NCBI GenBank assembly: GCA_000507305.1
Contig: DF241038.1
Location: 95,253-159,252, forward strand
From: Breviolum minutum Mf 1.05b.01
Lineage: Eukaryota; Sar; Dinophyceae; Suessiales; Symbiodiniaceae
DNA: 64,000 nucleotides
Direction: 5' to 3'
In this document: piece after piece, positions 55,610 through 64,000 of the stretch
How positions within the stretch are numbered: the stretch's first letter is position 1
Layout of the letters: every line of letters begins with the position of its first letter
Notes under the pieces: model-generated
Seen by the model: the letters and a program-made list of their open reading frames with translations, nothing else
Told to the model about the DNA's origin: nothing
Database searches by the model: none
Position numbers and translations under genes: made by a program

Positions 55610-55756
55610 TCACAGGTTATATCTCATGGTTTCCCACTATATGTCATCCTATCAAAGAGTGATGGTTTTCCTCATGGCAAACCTGCCAGGTTTACCGACA
55701 AAGGGACATGGCGCGCTCCTATGGGCTACAGATAGCTATCCCTAAAGATGACGAAA

Positions 55757-55873
55757 AACCCCACTGAAGTTTAACATGGTTCACCTGCTAAATCAGCCCC
55801 TGGAAGTTTGGAGATTCCGAACTTGGAATCTCCATCATTTTTCAGGTTCGAGCCGTTAAACTTCAAGGGTGTA
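55757..55873. mobile_element. Family D MITE-like element
   Basis: ACCCCACTGAAGTTTAACAT and GTTAAACTTCAAGGGTGTA, with an inner palindrome around GGAGATTCCGAACTTGG. Confidence 0.8.
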
Positions 55874-55879
55874 TTCAAA

Positions 55880-56628
55880 TCTTTGCCTTCGGGTCTGAGT
55901 CTGGTTGTTCTTTTTTGTTACTTGAGGCACTAAAAATGTCACCTGAATCAGCTTCAGCCAAAGCAACCCACCGTGCCAGCAGCATGGCTAAGGGGACGTC
56001 TCTTCTCAAGCGCGTGGCAATACTGGCCCTGAGGACGTTTTTTCAGGACTTTGAAGAACAAATTCCAAGGAATTGATTCAGTTTCAGGGTTGGTATCAAA
56101 AAGTCTACATACTGTTTGAAAAATAAAACATGTTAAAAAAAAAAAAACATGTTTGAATTGATCTACAACAAGTTGAATCAGAATTCAGAAACCTCTACTG
56201 TTCATGGGACTTGTACTTTCAAAAATCCATCCATTGAAGATTGAGATCCGCATCATAAACTCGGACCGATCAGACTTCCTCTAGAGATTTCTCCGGATCT
56301 GCCATCCAAGTACTTCCACACCGACAAGAAAGCATAGTTCTAAAGCGATATGCGGTTATGACTTTCGATTTGAAAACATAGGCTGCACTTCAGATAACTT
56401 CCAAATCAGCTTGTTTGAAAATGATCCAAAAGAATTCAAAGCAAAACTTGAGATCTTCACAACACCCCATTTGTTCGAAGATGGTTCTGTTTTTTTCTAA
56501 GAATTTCTCTGCGGTTCCTTGTTCTTTCATGCAATTTTCCAGTTTCGTGACCACATCACCAAAACAAAAGCATCTTCAACCAAATCCTTCTTCAACAAAG
56601 TATAAACACTGTTGCTTTCAAGTATATA
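55880..56628. other. Stretch with no supported gene
   Basis: AT-rich with A-runs near 56135. A 104-codon open frame from 56415 is Ser/Lys/Phe-biased and enters the family-H element, so I do not call it. Confidence 0.4.
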
Positions 56629-56722
56629 GATGGCGATCGCCACTCCCAAGTTCGCTGGCGATTGGTTTCCGGGCCCATGGTTTTCATCCCAACTCCCAAG
56701 GGGGTGGCGATCGCCATCGATC
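56629..56722. mobile_element. Family H palindromic element, intact copy
   Basis: GATGGCGATCGCCACTCCCA and the inverse GTGGCGATCGCCATCGAT. The same ends surround the nested structure at 3616-3842. Confidence 0.75.
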
Positions 56723-56739
56723 TTTATGATCTTTTCCAG

Positions 56740-56850
56740 GTGGAAACATCCGGACCATCACAGGTGGCTGAGTTCTCCGGACCAAAGCCAACCCAGCCAC
56801 GCTTCCTCCTCACCCACCAAGGACGTGAGCTCCGCCTCTCAGCTCATAGG
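56740..56850 (+). CDS. Internal exon of an unrecognised gene
   Basis: Follows the strong acceptor ATGATCTTTTCCAG and ends at AGG|GTAGACTG. Its 37 codons, phase 0 throughout, read VETSGPSQVAEFSGPKPTQ then RFLLTHQGRELRLSAHR, with 58% ending in G or C. The minus strand contains a high-GC3 frame (ELTSLVGEEEAWLGWLW) but without a convincing acceptor. The exon starts 18 bp after a family-H element. Confidence 0.5.
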
Positions 56851-57169
56851 GTAGACTGATCATGTGGCTCATATATATATATATAACACATGGACCTTCA
56901 AAAAAGAATGGTCCGAGTCAACAAAAAAACAGGACATATAGAAAACAGGAGGAGATAGTTTCACCGACCCTTTAAATTTCAGAGCACAAATATGTGTATA
57001 TCATTTCATAAGCAGTTGTTATAGTTTCAGTGCCTGGTTCCAGGGACTCGATTCTTGCGTTCATGGATGCTTTCTTCTATCCATGTGTAACGAACTGTTC
57101 ATCTCAAGTCTCTGCTGGGTAGAACCCTTGCAATTTCTGAATACTAATGGTTCATAACTTCCTTACAAG

Positions 57170-57299
57170 TACACCACCGAAGTCTAACAGCCAAAAACCC
57201 TTGAAAAAATGGTGGGGAATGGAAGATGATCTGAACTTCCTATAGGGGTTTCTTTGGAACTTTTCTTTGGGGCCAGCTGTTAGACTTCGCGAGGGGTAT
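57170..57299. mobile_element. Family D-like element
   Basis: TACACCACCGAAGTCTAACA and the inverse TGTTAGACTTCGCGAGGGGTA. Confidence 0.75.
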
Positions 57300-57797
57300 G
57301 TTTTCTCTTTCTAAATTCCAAGATGAACTAAGATTCCACCCCGTTTTACTTCAAACGAATATGTTTGTCCGTCCAAATATTGAATTTTTTATTTCAAGAA
57401 TTACCAATACCTTCCAAACTCATAGAAACATCAATCCCATGGTCCCCTTGAAAAGGTATTACCAAGTATATACTTCTTTTTGACTCCTATTAATATCTAG
57501 ATAATCTATACCAAAGTATGCTTAAAGATCATGTTCCCTTACCATCTGATTCTTTCAAAAACATCCCACCGCCCCAAGATACCCAAAGGTCACAATGCTC
57601 TGGAGGGCCACTCCTTGGCTCGACAAGTTTTGGATATTTGAGGATTTCTACTACAAATCCCTCAAAAACTGTTGGCCCACAAATTTAGTAATCTTAGTAA
57701 TTCATGAAAATGAACTCAGATAAGTTGCCAGGGTCATTTTAAGAGGCATTCTCCAAGCCTAAATCATCAATTGAGCTCATGATGAATTCTCAGAAAC

Positions 57798-57906
57798 ATG
57801 GCTGGCCAAAAATTCAGCCGGGCAAGTTTTTTCGGGGCGGCCACATGTCCAATCGTTTTGAACCAGGGGATGAGACCCCATCTATACATACCATTTTGCG
57901 GGTACG
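57798..57906 (+). CDS. First-exon candidate, unrecognised
   Basis: ATG in AAACATGGCTGG. The exon reads MAGQKFSRASFFGAATCP, IVLNQGMRPHLYIPFCG to TACG|GTACAG, 36 codons plus one base, 56% ending in G or C. The N-terminus is basic and hydroxylated, compatible with a targeting peptide. No downstream plus-strand exon was confirmed. Confidence 0.42.
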
Positions 57907-58316
57907 GTACAGGGCTACATTTATGGATGGTAGGGGATGCTATTCATTCCTTTTCATCCTACATACACCATCCCTTAGGCTTCAAACAACAACCCTCATG
58001 CTGGAAATGTCTTTGCTATGCAAGTTTCATTAGGCAAAACACTATGTCTGCCGGATTTTCCCCTAGAAATCTGAGAAGTCAGTAGTGTGGCTTGACTCCC
58101 AAAATCCATTTGGCTAAAGTTGACTAAAGTTGACTGTAAGCCATGTTCCTCAATGGATTTTTGATTCAGGGACTATTCATTCTTGCGAGACCCATACATT
58201 GAACCCAAAAATCCTGAAATTCCTAAAACTGAATGAATTTTGGAACTTTTTTGGGGGGACACTCCCCTAGCTTACTGTTTATCACCACCATTTGGGGAAA
58301 TTCCCAACCCTGCAGT

Positions 58317-58434
58317 TCAACGGTCCCGTCTCCAACGGTCCGACGCTTCGTGACCCATGGGTATCCCCAACTGCTTCGTCCAGCGTCGATAGGCCCAACG
58401 GAGGGCCACGGCCTGGAACAAGGCGCCGCATTGT
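58317..58434 (-). CDS. Terminal exon, Arg/Trp-rich product
   Basis: After CTATCACCAACTAG the minus strand reads QCGALFQAVALRWAYRRW, TKQLGIPMGHEASDRWRRDR and TGA. Seventy-four per cent of 38 codons end in G or C. Two plus-strand frames are also open but with lower bias (60% at best). Upstream minus-strand exons above 58434 are not established, since the next island (58.8-59.2 kb) reads better on plus. Confidence 0.5.
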
Positions 58435-58470
58435 CTAGTTGGTGATAGATGTTTGAAACCGGGGAAAAAG

Positions 58471-58576
58471 ACCTCCCTGAAACTGACAGTTTGCACCTGA
58501 AAGTTGATGGTTTCCAATAGGAACCTCCTTTTCCAGGGGGTTATTTTCAGGTGCGAACTGTTAGTTTCAGGGAGGA
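58471..58576. mobile_element. Family B MITE-like element
   Basis: ACCTCCCTGAAACTGACAG and AACTGTTAGTTTCAGGGAGG, with the core GGTTTCCAATAGGAACCTCC. Confidence 0.88.
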
Positions 58577-58835
58577 TATAGAGTGTGTATATGTTTGTTA
58601 CATTGATCTGGTTAAATCATACTAACTGAAATTATGGGCAAAGATCCAGATGTAAGTCACCCAGAGTGTACAGTATGTGTATCTTAAGGAAATATGTATT
58701 ATATGACATAATAATAATAATGATGAGAATAATGTTATTATAATAAGCATGATAAGAATAATATACTGTAATAATAATACGACTATATGTTCAGAATCCG
58801 AACAGTACCAGAGTCTCTTTCCCGCTGCTTCCCAG

Positions 58836-59179
58836 CCTGTCCATCAAGGGCCTGGCATGTGCTACACGTCACATGAAGGACGCCGTCAACCCACAAGACC
58901 CGGGACCAAATTTTCTCCAAAAGACGCCGGATTTTTTTTCGCCATCTTTCTTTGCGGCCACTTTTGTGGGCCGAAATGGCGGGTTTTTTTCAGCAAACAA
59001 TTCGCTGCACAGAAAGGGGACCGCCATGACGTGAGTAAATATTTGTGCAAAAAATACTGTGGTATTCAAAAAGCTCTTTTGTGATGAATTGTTCCCTTCA
59101 AAGATTCACTCCCACCCCCGGCGGCGGTAAACGCCATCATTACAAGATGGGTCCCGGGGTTTCTTGGAGCTGGGGGAAG
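58836..59179 (+). CDS. Two phase-matched exons of an unrecognised gene
   Basis: Exon 58836-59030 follows TTTCCCGCTGCTTCCCAG and ends at ATGAC|GTGAGTAAA, a near-perfect donor. It reads LSIKGLACATRHMKDAVN, PQDPGPNFLQKTPD, FFAATFVGRNGGFF and SLHRKGTAM. The 73-bp intron ends CCCTTCAAAG and exon 59104-59179 continues in phase (FTPTPGGGKRHHYKMGPG, SWSWGK; 68% G/C-ending) to AAG|GTTGAT. The minus strand is open across both exons as well, but its signals are poorer. Function unknown. Confidence 0.5.
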
Positions 59180-59216
59180 GTTGATTGGGTTGATTCATTG
59201 CGGAAGGTGGTTCTTC

Positions 59217-59323
59217 TTACACTCCCAAAAACTAACAAGACACTGGAAAATCCAGCATTCGAAGATGCATTTCCTATTGAAAATGGGGATTTTTCCAATG
59301 TCATCTTAATTTTCCGGGGGTTT
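59217..59323. mobile_element. Family F MITE-like element
   Basis: TACACTCCCAAAAACTAACA and TTAATTTTCCGGGGGTTTT, with the CATTTCCTATTGAAAATGGG core. Confidence 0.75.
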
Positions 59324-59495
59324 TAAATCTCAAATTCCTTATCTGAATCTCTCAACTACCAGTGGTTCCTGGTTTAAGCGATAGTGCAGACGTCACATTG
59401 TTCATGCTCACTGTCGCTGTCCTTAGTAATCCGAGGGGAGGGTCCCGAATTTTTTTGGATGAGAACCTGAAAATGACTCTCTGCAAAAGAGGATT

Positions 59496-59595
59496 CCTCT
59501 GGTTGGTGCTTTCAACCCATCTGAAAAATATGCTCGTCAAATTGGATCATTTCCCCAGGGAAGGGTAAATATAAAATATTTGAAACCACCACCTA
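59496..59595. mobile_element. Family C MITE-like element
   Basis: CTGGTTGGTGCTTTCAACCC to TTGAAACCACCACCTAG, with ATATGCTCGTCAAATTGGAT. Confidence 0.82.
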
Positions 59596-59657
59596 GTCCT
59601 TCTTTAAAAAAATGATTTTGACGCTTCAAACATGTGCTTCCATATGCAACTTAAAAC

Positions 59658-62034
59658 GGCCTTTTTTGTCATCGACTCCAGGGGAATCCCCAAGAACTTC
59701 GATTGCATTTTTTGCAGCCAAAAGCTCGCAGTCCGAATCGTCACAATGCCTGCAGGCCTGCAAAAAAGGGCAAACAGATGCAAACAGTATAGAGGAAACA
59801 AAACGTTTATAATACGTTTATATCAATACTTGTTGTTGCCTATATTCTTTGGTGAACAACTATATAAATGTATTTATATATATACATATATGGCAACAAC
59901 ACAGCTTGATCTGTAAATGAGTTCTTTGGTGGCTCTCCCTTAACATAGAGAAGATAACTATCACTGCAGGTTAATGTGAAATTTGAATATGGATTGCTGG
60001 AAAGGATGCGATGCTGAAATGTGCAACCATCAATTCCGTTGTCTACACATCAAATATATTGTATATCCATTGAATCATCTGCCAAATATCAGTACTTCTC
60101 AAAATTGAAAAAAAACTGTTTACCCGCCTTCTTCTTCTTGCCTGTCTCATCCCAATCGTCGAACTTTTTGGAGATCTAGGCGGATATCACCAAATGAAAA
60201 GCACCCAGACATCTAGCAAATATTTCTACCTTCTACCGACCAAAAAACCAATGAAGAAACATATCATATATCATAGTAGGGTGAATGGAATAACGGGGTT
60301 GACAAGTATTGATGCATACTAATTCGCTTTCAAAACCTCTCAGTTGTGGAAGCGAATCAATCCCAAATGAATTTGCTTTTCATGGGCACCATTAAGACCC
60401 TCATTTTAGTGGTCTCACCGGGCCCGGCATCCAATCTTGGGTGAATTATCTTCGGATATTTCTAGGATGATAATGGCAAACCAATATGGATAAACCCCTA
60501 ACCACAGTAGTTCCCTTAACTTCTTTGACTTCTTTGATTCGCCAACCAGAATTATGAACATCCTGGGGGTATATAACATGATTCCCCTCCTATAATGACC
60601 AACAAAATTGGCATATAAAAAATGACAGGAATTCAACGTACAGAAAGTCACACACAGTCACAGGCATTCAACCAAAAACACATTAGCAACCAAAAGCCCA
60701 CCTACATGACCCCCCTTCTCCTCTGTTAGCTTCCAACTTTGTTTTTTTTTGGGAAGCCGAAACACCGGTCCCAACATAGCTTTCATGAGCCAATCTCCAC
60801 GCGAGAACTGGGATCTCTTCCTCGCCTTTCCAAGGGTTTCAAACCAACCAGTCATTGATGGTAACATGTTTACCATGGTCATGGTGGGGAAAACCCATTT
60901 TTGTTTACACAAAACTTCTGATCATGGTGAAAATGTTGAAAGAAGTTTGGTTATAATTCACTTTTTTGTTCACCTTTGATATCATGGCCAAATGTTAAAA
61001 CTCTCCAGATGTTGGAATGGATCATCCCCGTTCATCAAGAACTAACTATGGACATCATTATGGGCAACTTTTTGGCAATAAAACTCGCTTCGGAGCAGCT
61101 TAGATTCAAAGACCCCTAGAGGTGATGATTTCGAGAAACTGATCCGAGTTTCTATGTTTGGTGGTAAAGTCATGGGGGTTTTGGTTGGACCAAGATAAGG
61201 CCCAAAATGAACAAACCTTGGGATTTTATGGGATGTTGGGGATTTGGAGTTTGTTGCATCTCTCCGTATTTGTGAAGCCAAAGGTTTCCGGGTTCAAGGG
61301 GTACATAGTTCATGGAAATACCAGCCAGTGACAGGGTGAACCGTACACAACACAAGGGTTTGGACATGGCAGGGCCCCTGTGATCCCTATCTACCAGCCA
61401 TTTGTGTCCGGTGCGGATGATCTTTTGTAGAACCTTCCAGGAAGTTTTCCGTTCACAAAACAACGAGCTTTGCATATACGGATCATAATTTACGACAACT
61501 TACCAAAGATCTGGCTGATTCGCTGATATGGGTGAGGCTGCAGATTGCGACAATCATCATTACAATCCGGAGCATCAAAGTCGAGACGATCCGTGCTATC
61601 ATCTGTCTCTGTTCCCAAAACAGTGACATGACGTGCTTTTCCCATCAAAAATAAGCTTTTGGAATACGTCACGGTGAAAATAGGTGAAATATCTTACTGT
61701 ACCCCTCCTGACACCAAGTAGCACCTGAACAAAGACCACTTTGAAAGGTAGATATTGCAACCCTCCATTCTTCAGGTGCTGAATTCTTTTTTGCAAGGTC
61801 ACCCATAACGACATTGATCACAACATCTCACGGATATGACCCTTGGGATCGTTTTACAGAGATCTCAACAGGATACCCGACTGGACTCCCAGTATTACTA
61901 TGGAAATCACAATATCAAATAATCATCCCCTCTTCCCTTAAGACCAATCATTCCCTTGTCTTCAAAAAAAACAGACTATCCACCTTGACAACGACTTCCT
62001 GCTGCTCGCTGTAGTAATCATCAGTGACATCAAC
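59658..62034 (-). CDS. Multi-exon gene with a membrane segment, partial
   Basis: Five exons join in phase 0. 61984-62034 (VDVTDDYYSEQQEVVVK) lies between CTCACCGCCAG and AAG|GTGGAT. 61504-61635 (HVMSLFWEQRQMIARIVS, then TLMLRIVMMIVAICSL, 64% G/C-ending) ends at the perfect TTTG|GTAAGTTG. 61305-61433 reads VLQKIIRTGHKWLVDRDH and AMSKPLCCVRFTLSLAG. 60706-60825 reads ARKRSQFSRGDWLMKAML. 59658-59757, after GCCCTTTTTTGCAG, reads ACRHCDDSDCELLAAKNA. The order is acidic head, membrane helix with flanking Arg, then basic and Cys-rich segments. Another frame of exon 2 (TDDSTDRLDFDAPDCNDD) is acidic but lower in bias. Family not recognised; both ends are missing. Confidence 0.52.
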
Positions 62035-62111
62035 CTGGCGGTGAGGCTGGTGATCTGTTGGGTGATGAGTGGATGGCTTGGAACTTCAACCAGGAGTTCG
62101 GGATCTCTGGC

Positions 62112-62221
62112 CTAGTTGGTGTTATTTCGCTCTGTTTCAAAATATGCGCACGTCAAATTTGGATAATTTTCAAGGATCGGCGTGAACATAAGAAATATTT
62201 GAAACCACCACCACCACCTAG
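62112..62221. mobile_element. Family C MITE-like element
   Basis: TAGTTGGTGTTATTTCGC (changed left end), CGTCAAATTTGGATAATTTT, and GAAACCACCACCACCACCTAG at the right. Confidence 0.7.
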
Positions 62222-62452
62222 CTAGCCTTTGAACTTTTTTTTTTTGATGTTCCATTTGTTTGTTGACGTATTCCACCCTGTTCAGCACCAGAACAACCCT
62301 ACTTGTTTTTTGGGTGAGCACCAGATTTGAGGCTTGGATTTGAAGATACCTTCGACCAAAAATGAACATCCAGCCACTAGATTTTCCATGAACTTCTGGA
62401 ATGGCAGCCAGTCTCAACAACGGCGGGTTGATTGGTTGTTTTTTTGCAAGAC

Positions 62453-62557
62453 ATACTGTTGATGGAAGAAATCCTGCACCACCTGGACGTATAAAACCCT
62501 ACAAATAATAGGATATTTACCATATGAACTAGTGTAGGATTTCTTCCACCAACAGTA
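62453..62557. mobile_element. Family A MITE-like element
   Basis: ATACTGTTGATGGAAGAAAT and ATTTCTTCCACCAACAGTA. Confidence 0.85.
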
Positions 62558-62578
62558 AGACTACACCTACAACTGTTT

Positions 62579-62687
62579 CACTCTGAAACTAACAGTTCGC
62601 CTCTGAAAAAAAAGTCTTCCCAAAAGGAAAGGCTAGTCTCTCAACTACCATTTTTCAGAACCGAGCAGTTAGTTTCAGGGAGGGTAG
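62579..62687. mobile_element. Family B MITE-like element
   Basis: CACTCTGAAACTAACAGTTC and GCAGTTAGTTTCAGGGAGGGT. Confidence 0.8.
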
Positions 62688-62735
62688 CACCAAATCATCC
62701 GTCATCACGATTCCATCCAAGTTAACAAACCATGT

Positions 62736-62936
62736 TTAGGCGCGCGCCTTCCCAAACTTTTCATCGATGGCATTCAAGTAGCCAATGGCTCCATCATCAG
62801 AGGTACAAGCCATGATTTGCACCTGTGAAGCAACTCTGACATTATTTGCCCAGGTAGCTGCTGGTCGCTTTATTGTTCTAGGAATCTTCCCGGAACTATA
62901 AGCATAGTTCCCTTTCAAATCGCGGTTTTCGTACAA
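62736..62936 (-). CDS. Terminal exon of an unrecognised gene
   Basis: The certain part is 62736-62822, after GAGTTGCTTCACAG: VQIMACTSDDGAIGYLNA then IDEKFGKARA and TAA, with 57% of codons ending in G or C. The same frame is open upstream to 62936 (ENRDLKGNYAYSSGKIPR), so the exon may be longer. Another possible upstream exon, near 63105-63195 (VRFSYCKGDGTVDIRG), joins in phase 0. Function not recognised. Confidence 0.5.
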   Translation of the reverse strand: MYENRDLKGNYAYSSGKIPRTIKRPAATWANNVRVASQVQIMACTSDDGAIGYLNAIDEKFGKARA

Positions 62937-63629
62937 CAGACTTAACCACCGATCTCAGGCACTGATCAACAGTTGCATGAACTTGTTAATTTAGAACTTA
63001 AGATGAAACAAAACTCTATTTACACTGACTCAAGTCTGAAGTTCGACCAAGCTTAGCCCAACAAAACTGCCATGTCTTCTAAAAAAAATATATCCCACTA
63101 AAGTTCTACTACTTGAGGTGGTTTGCCGCGTATATCAACCGTGCCATCTCCTTTGCAGTACGAAAACCTCACTTCTCCGATAAATGATAAATGGCCTTTT
63201 CTTTATGGGACTTTGCTGGAAAGTTGTTGGGGGGTGAGAGGAAAAGAGGATGAGAACATACGTATATACTGTATGTTTTTACATATCATACAGTAAACAT
63301 GAAGAACTCAACATTTTGTTGTATGTCTGTGTATCACTCGTAGACACAAATATGCGAATGTGTATCTTACTTACAAAACATCATACATACAGCATATCTG
63401 GTCGACATCGCTTCATGTGGAAGCTTCAGGTACGTTGAATTGATAAATTGGAAATTTACAGTATATGGCAAGTTCTGTTCCTTCAAAAAGCTAGAAAACC
63501 GGCACAACGTCAAACACCGTTTCGGATGACCCGGACGCATCAATACCTACAGTTCGCCAAAGAAAATACCCATTACCGTGGGTCGGACCTTCCCCCACCC
63601 CCAAACAATCAATGTAAAACTACATTCAT

Positions 63630-63942
63630 CTAATCGACTTTTTGAATTGGCGTTTTTTTTGGTGAATCTTCGCTTCTCAGGCGGCCAGGCAATGGTTGCA
63701 TCACTCGTGACGCCTTCACCGTCATGTCAGTACTCTTCTTGGTCACTAGACCTCAGGTTTTCCCAGGTCTGAAGATGAAAGAAAGATGTGATCTTGCATG
63801 GGTTCCAAACTTTTTTCATAGAATGAATAGANAGTAGTGATAAGGCTTACCTTACCCTTCGTATCATCCTCCCCCACCCCCCACATCCCCGTCAACTTTT
63901 CCACCACCGCCCCCCAACATATGTTTCCTAGTTCCCACATGT
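63630..63942 (-). CDS. Two-exon 3' end of a gene cut by the window edge, possibly kinase-like
   Basis: Exon 63856-63942 follows AATTGGGCAAG and reads MWELGNICWGAVVEKLTG then MWGVGEDDTK to AAGG|GTAAGG, with 71% of codons ending in G or C. It leaves in phase 1 and joins exon 63630-63745 (TKKSTDMTVKASRVMQPL, PGRLRSEDSPKKTPIQKVD, TAG). DMWELGNICWGAV resembles the D-x-W-x-x-G segment of protein kinase subdomain IX, but the C-lobe that should follow is absent, so a kinase is only a possibility. An N at 63832 lies in the intron. An island at 63499-63555 is open on both strands. Confidence 0.45.
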
Positions 63943-64000
63943 CTTGCCCAATTAGATTTCCTCACTCTACACTCACACACTTCACATTCAATTTCCCTTT

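Overview
This looks like eukaryotic nuclear DNA from a secondary-plastid alga, most likely a dinoflagellate of the Symbiodiniaceae/Suessiales type. That is inference. It rests on (i) a decayed copy, at 26.05-26.81 kb, of a gene type I associate with dinoflagellates: a ubiquitin-like N-terminus followed by RCC1-type VTWG repeats; (ii) a plastid-lumen-type protein split over many small exons at 44.6-48.6 kb; (iii) many tiny GC3-rich exons bounded by GT-AG (occasionally GC-AG) introns in an AT-richer background; and (iv) dozens of ~100-bp palindromic elements. I see no bacterial operons, no ribosome-binding sites, no CRISPR array and no convincing tRNA or rRNA gene.

Genes. Almost no gene is a single long reading frame. 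Models were built by eye from acceptor and donor sites, reading-frame phase across introns, and richness in G or C at codon third positions. Where several exons join in phase from a plausible ATG to a stop, I report a gene. Complete short models, all on the minus strand, are 30212-31332 (106 aa), 32220-33539 (78 aa), 36335-36907 (108 aa), 39109-40151 (87 aa), 43501-43927 (54 aa) and 53427-54093 (151 aa). Larger or partial minus-strand models are 10679-13963 (Pro/Lys-rich protein with an RS tail), 14135-16451, 24609-25510, 28375-28672, 29327-29747, 40506-40953, 44580-48631, 54974-55609, 59658-62034, 62736-62936 and 63630-63942 (cut by the window edge). The plus-strand candidates (20.25, 52.9, 56.7, 57.8 and 58.8 kb) are fewer. 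Gene orientation is therefore strongly one-sided. Most products match nothing I recognise. Many GC-rich islands are open on both strands, and where I could not settle the strand I say so.

Layout. 0-10 kb: isolated exons, a nested palindromic element and a 740-bp microsatellite. 10.7-16.5 kb: two tandem minus-strand genes. 17-20.1 kb: a gene-poor, internally repetitive tract. 20-26 kb: mixed exons and (TCA)n. 26-34 kb: the RCC1-type relic and a run of small minus-strand genes. 34.3-36.2 kb: AT-rich, no gene seen. 36.3-54.1 kb: further small minus-strand genes with palindromic elements mostly in introns and intergenic DNA. 54.3-64 kb: a microsatellite, a 211-codon open exon, and the multi-exon minus-strand genes at the right edge.

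Palindromic elements fall into at least eight terminal-repeat families, called A to H here. They are about 85-130 bp long, look like MITEs, and account for a visible share of the non-coding DNA. There are four single ambiguous bases (8078, 26462, 39008, 63832). Three lie in or beside repeats and probably mark assembly joins.
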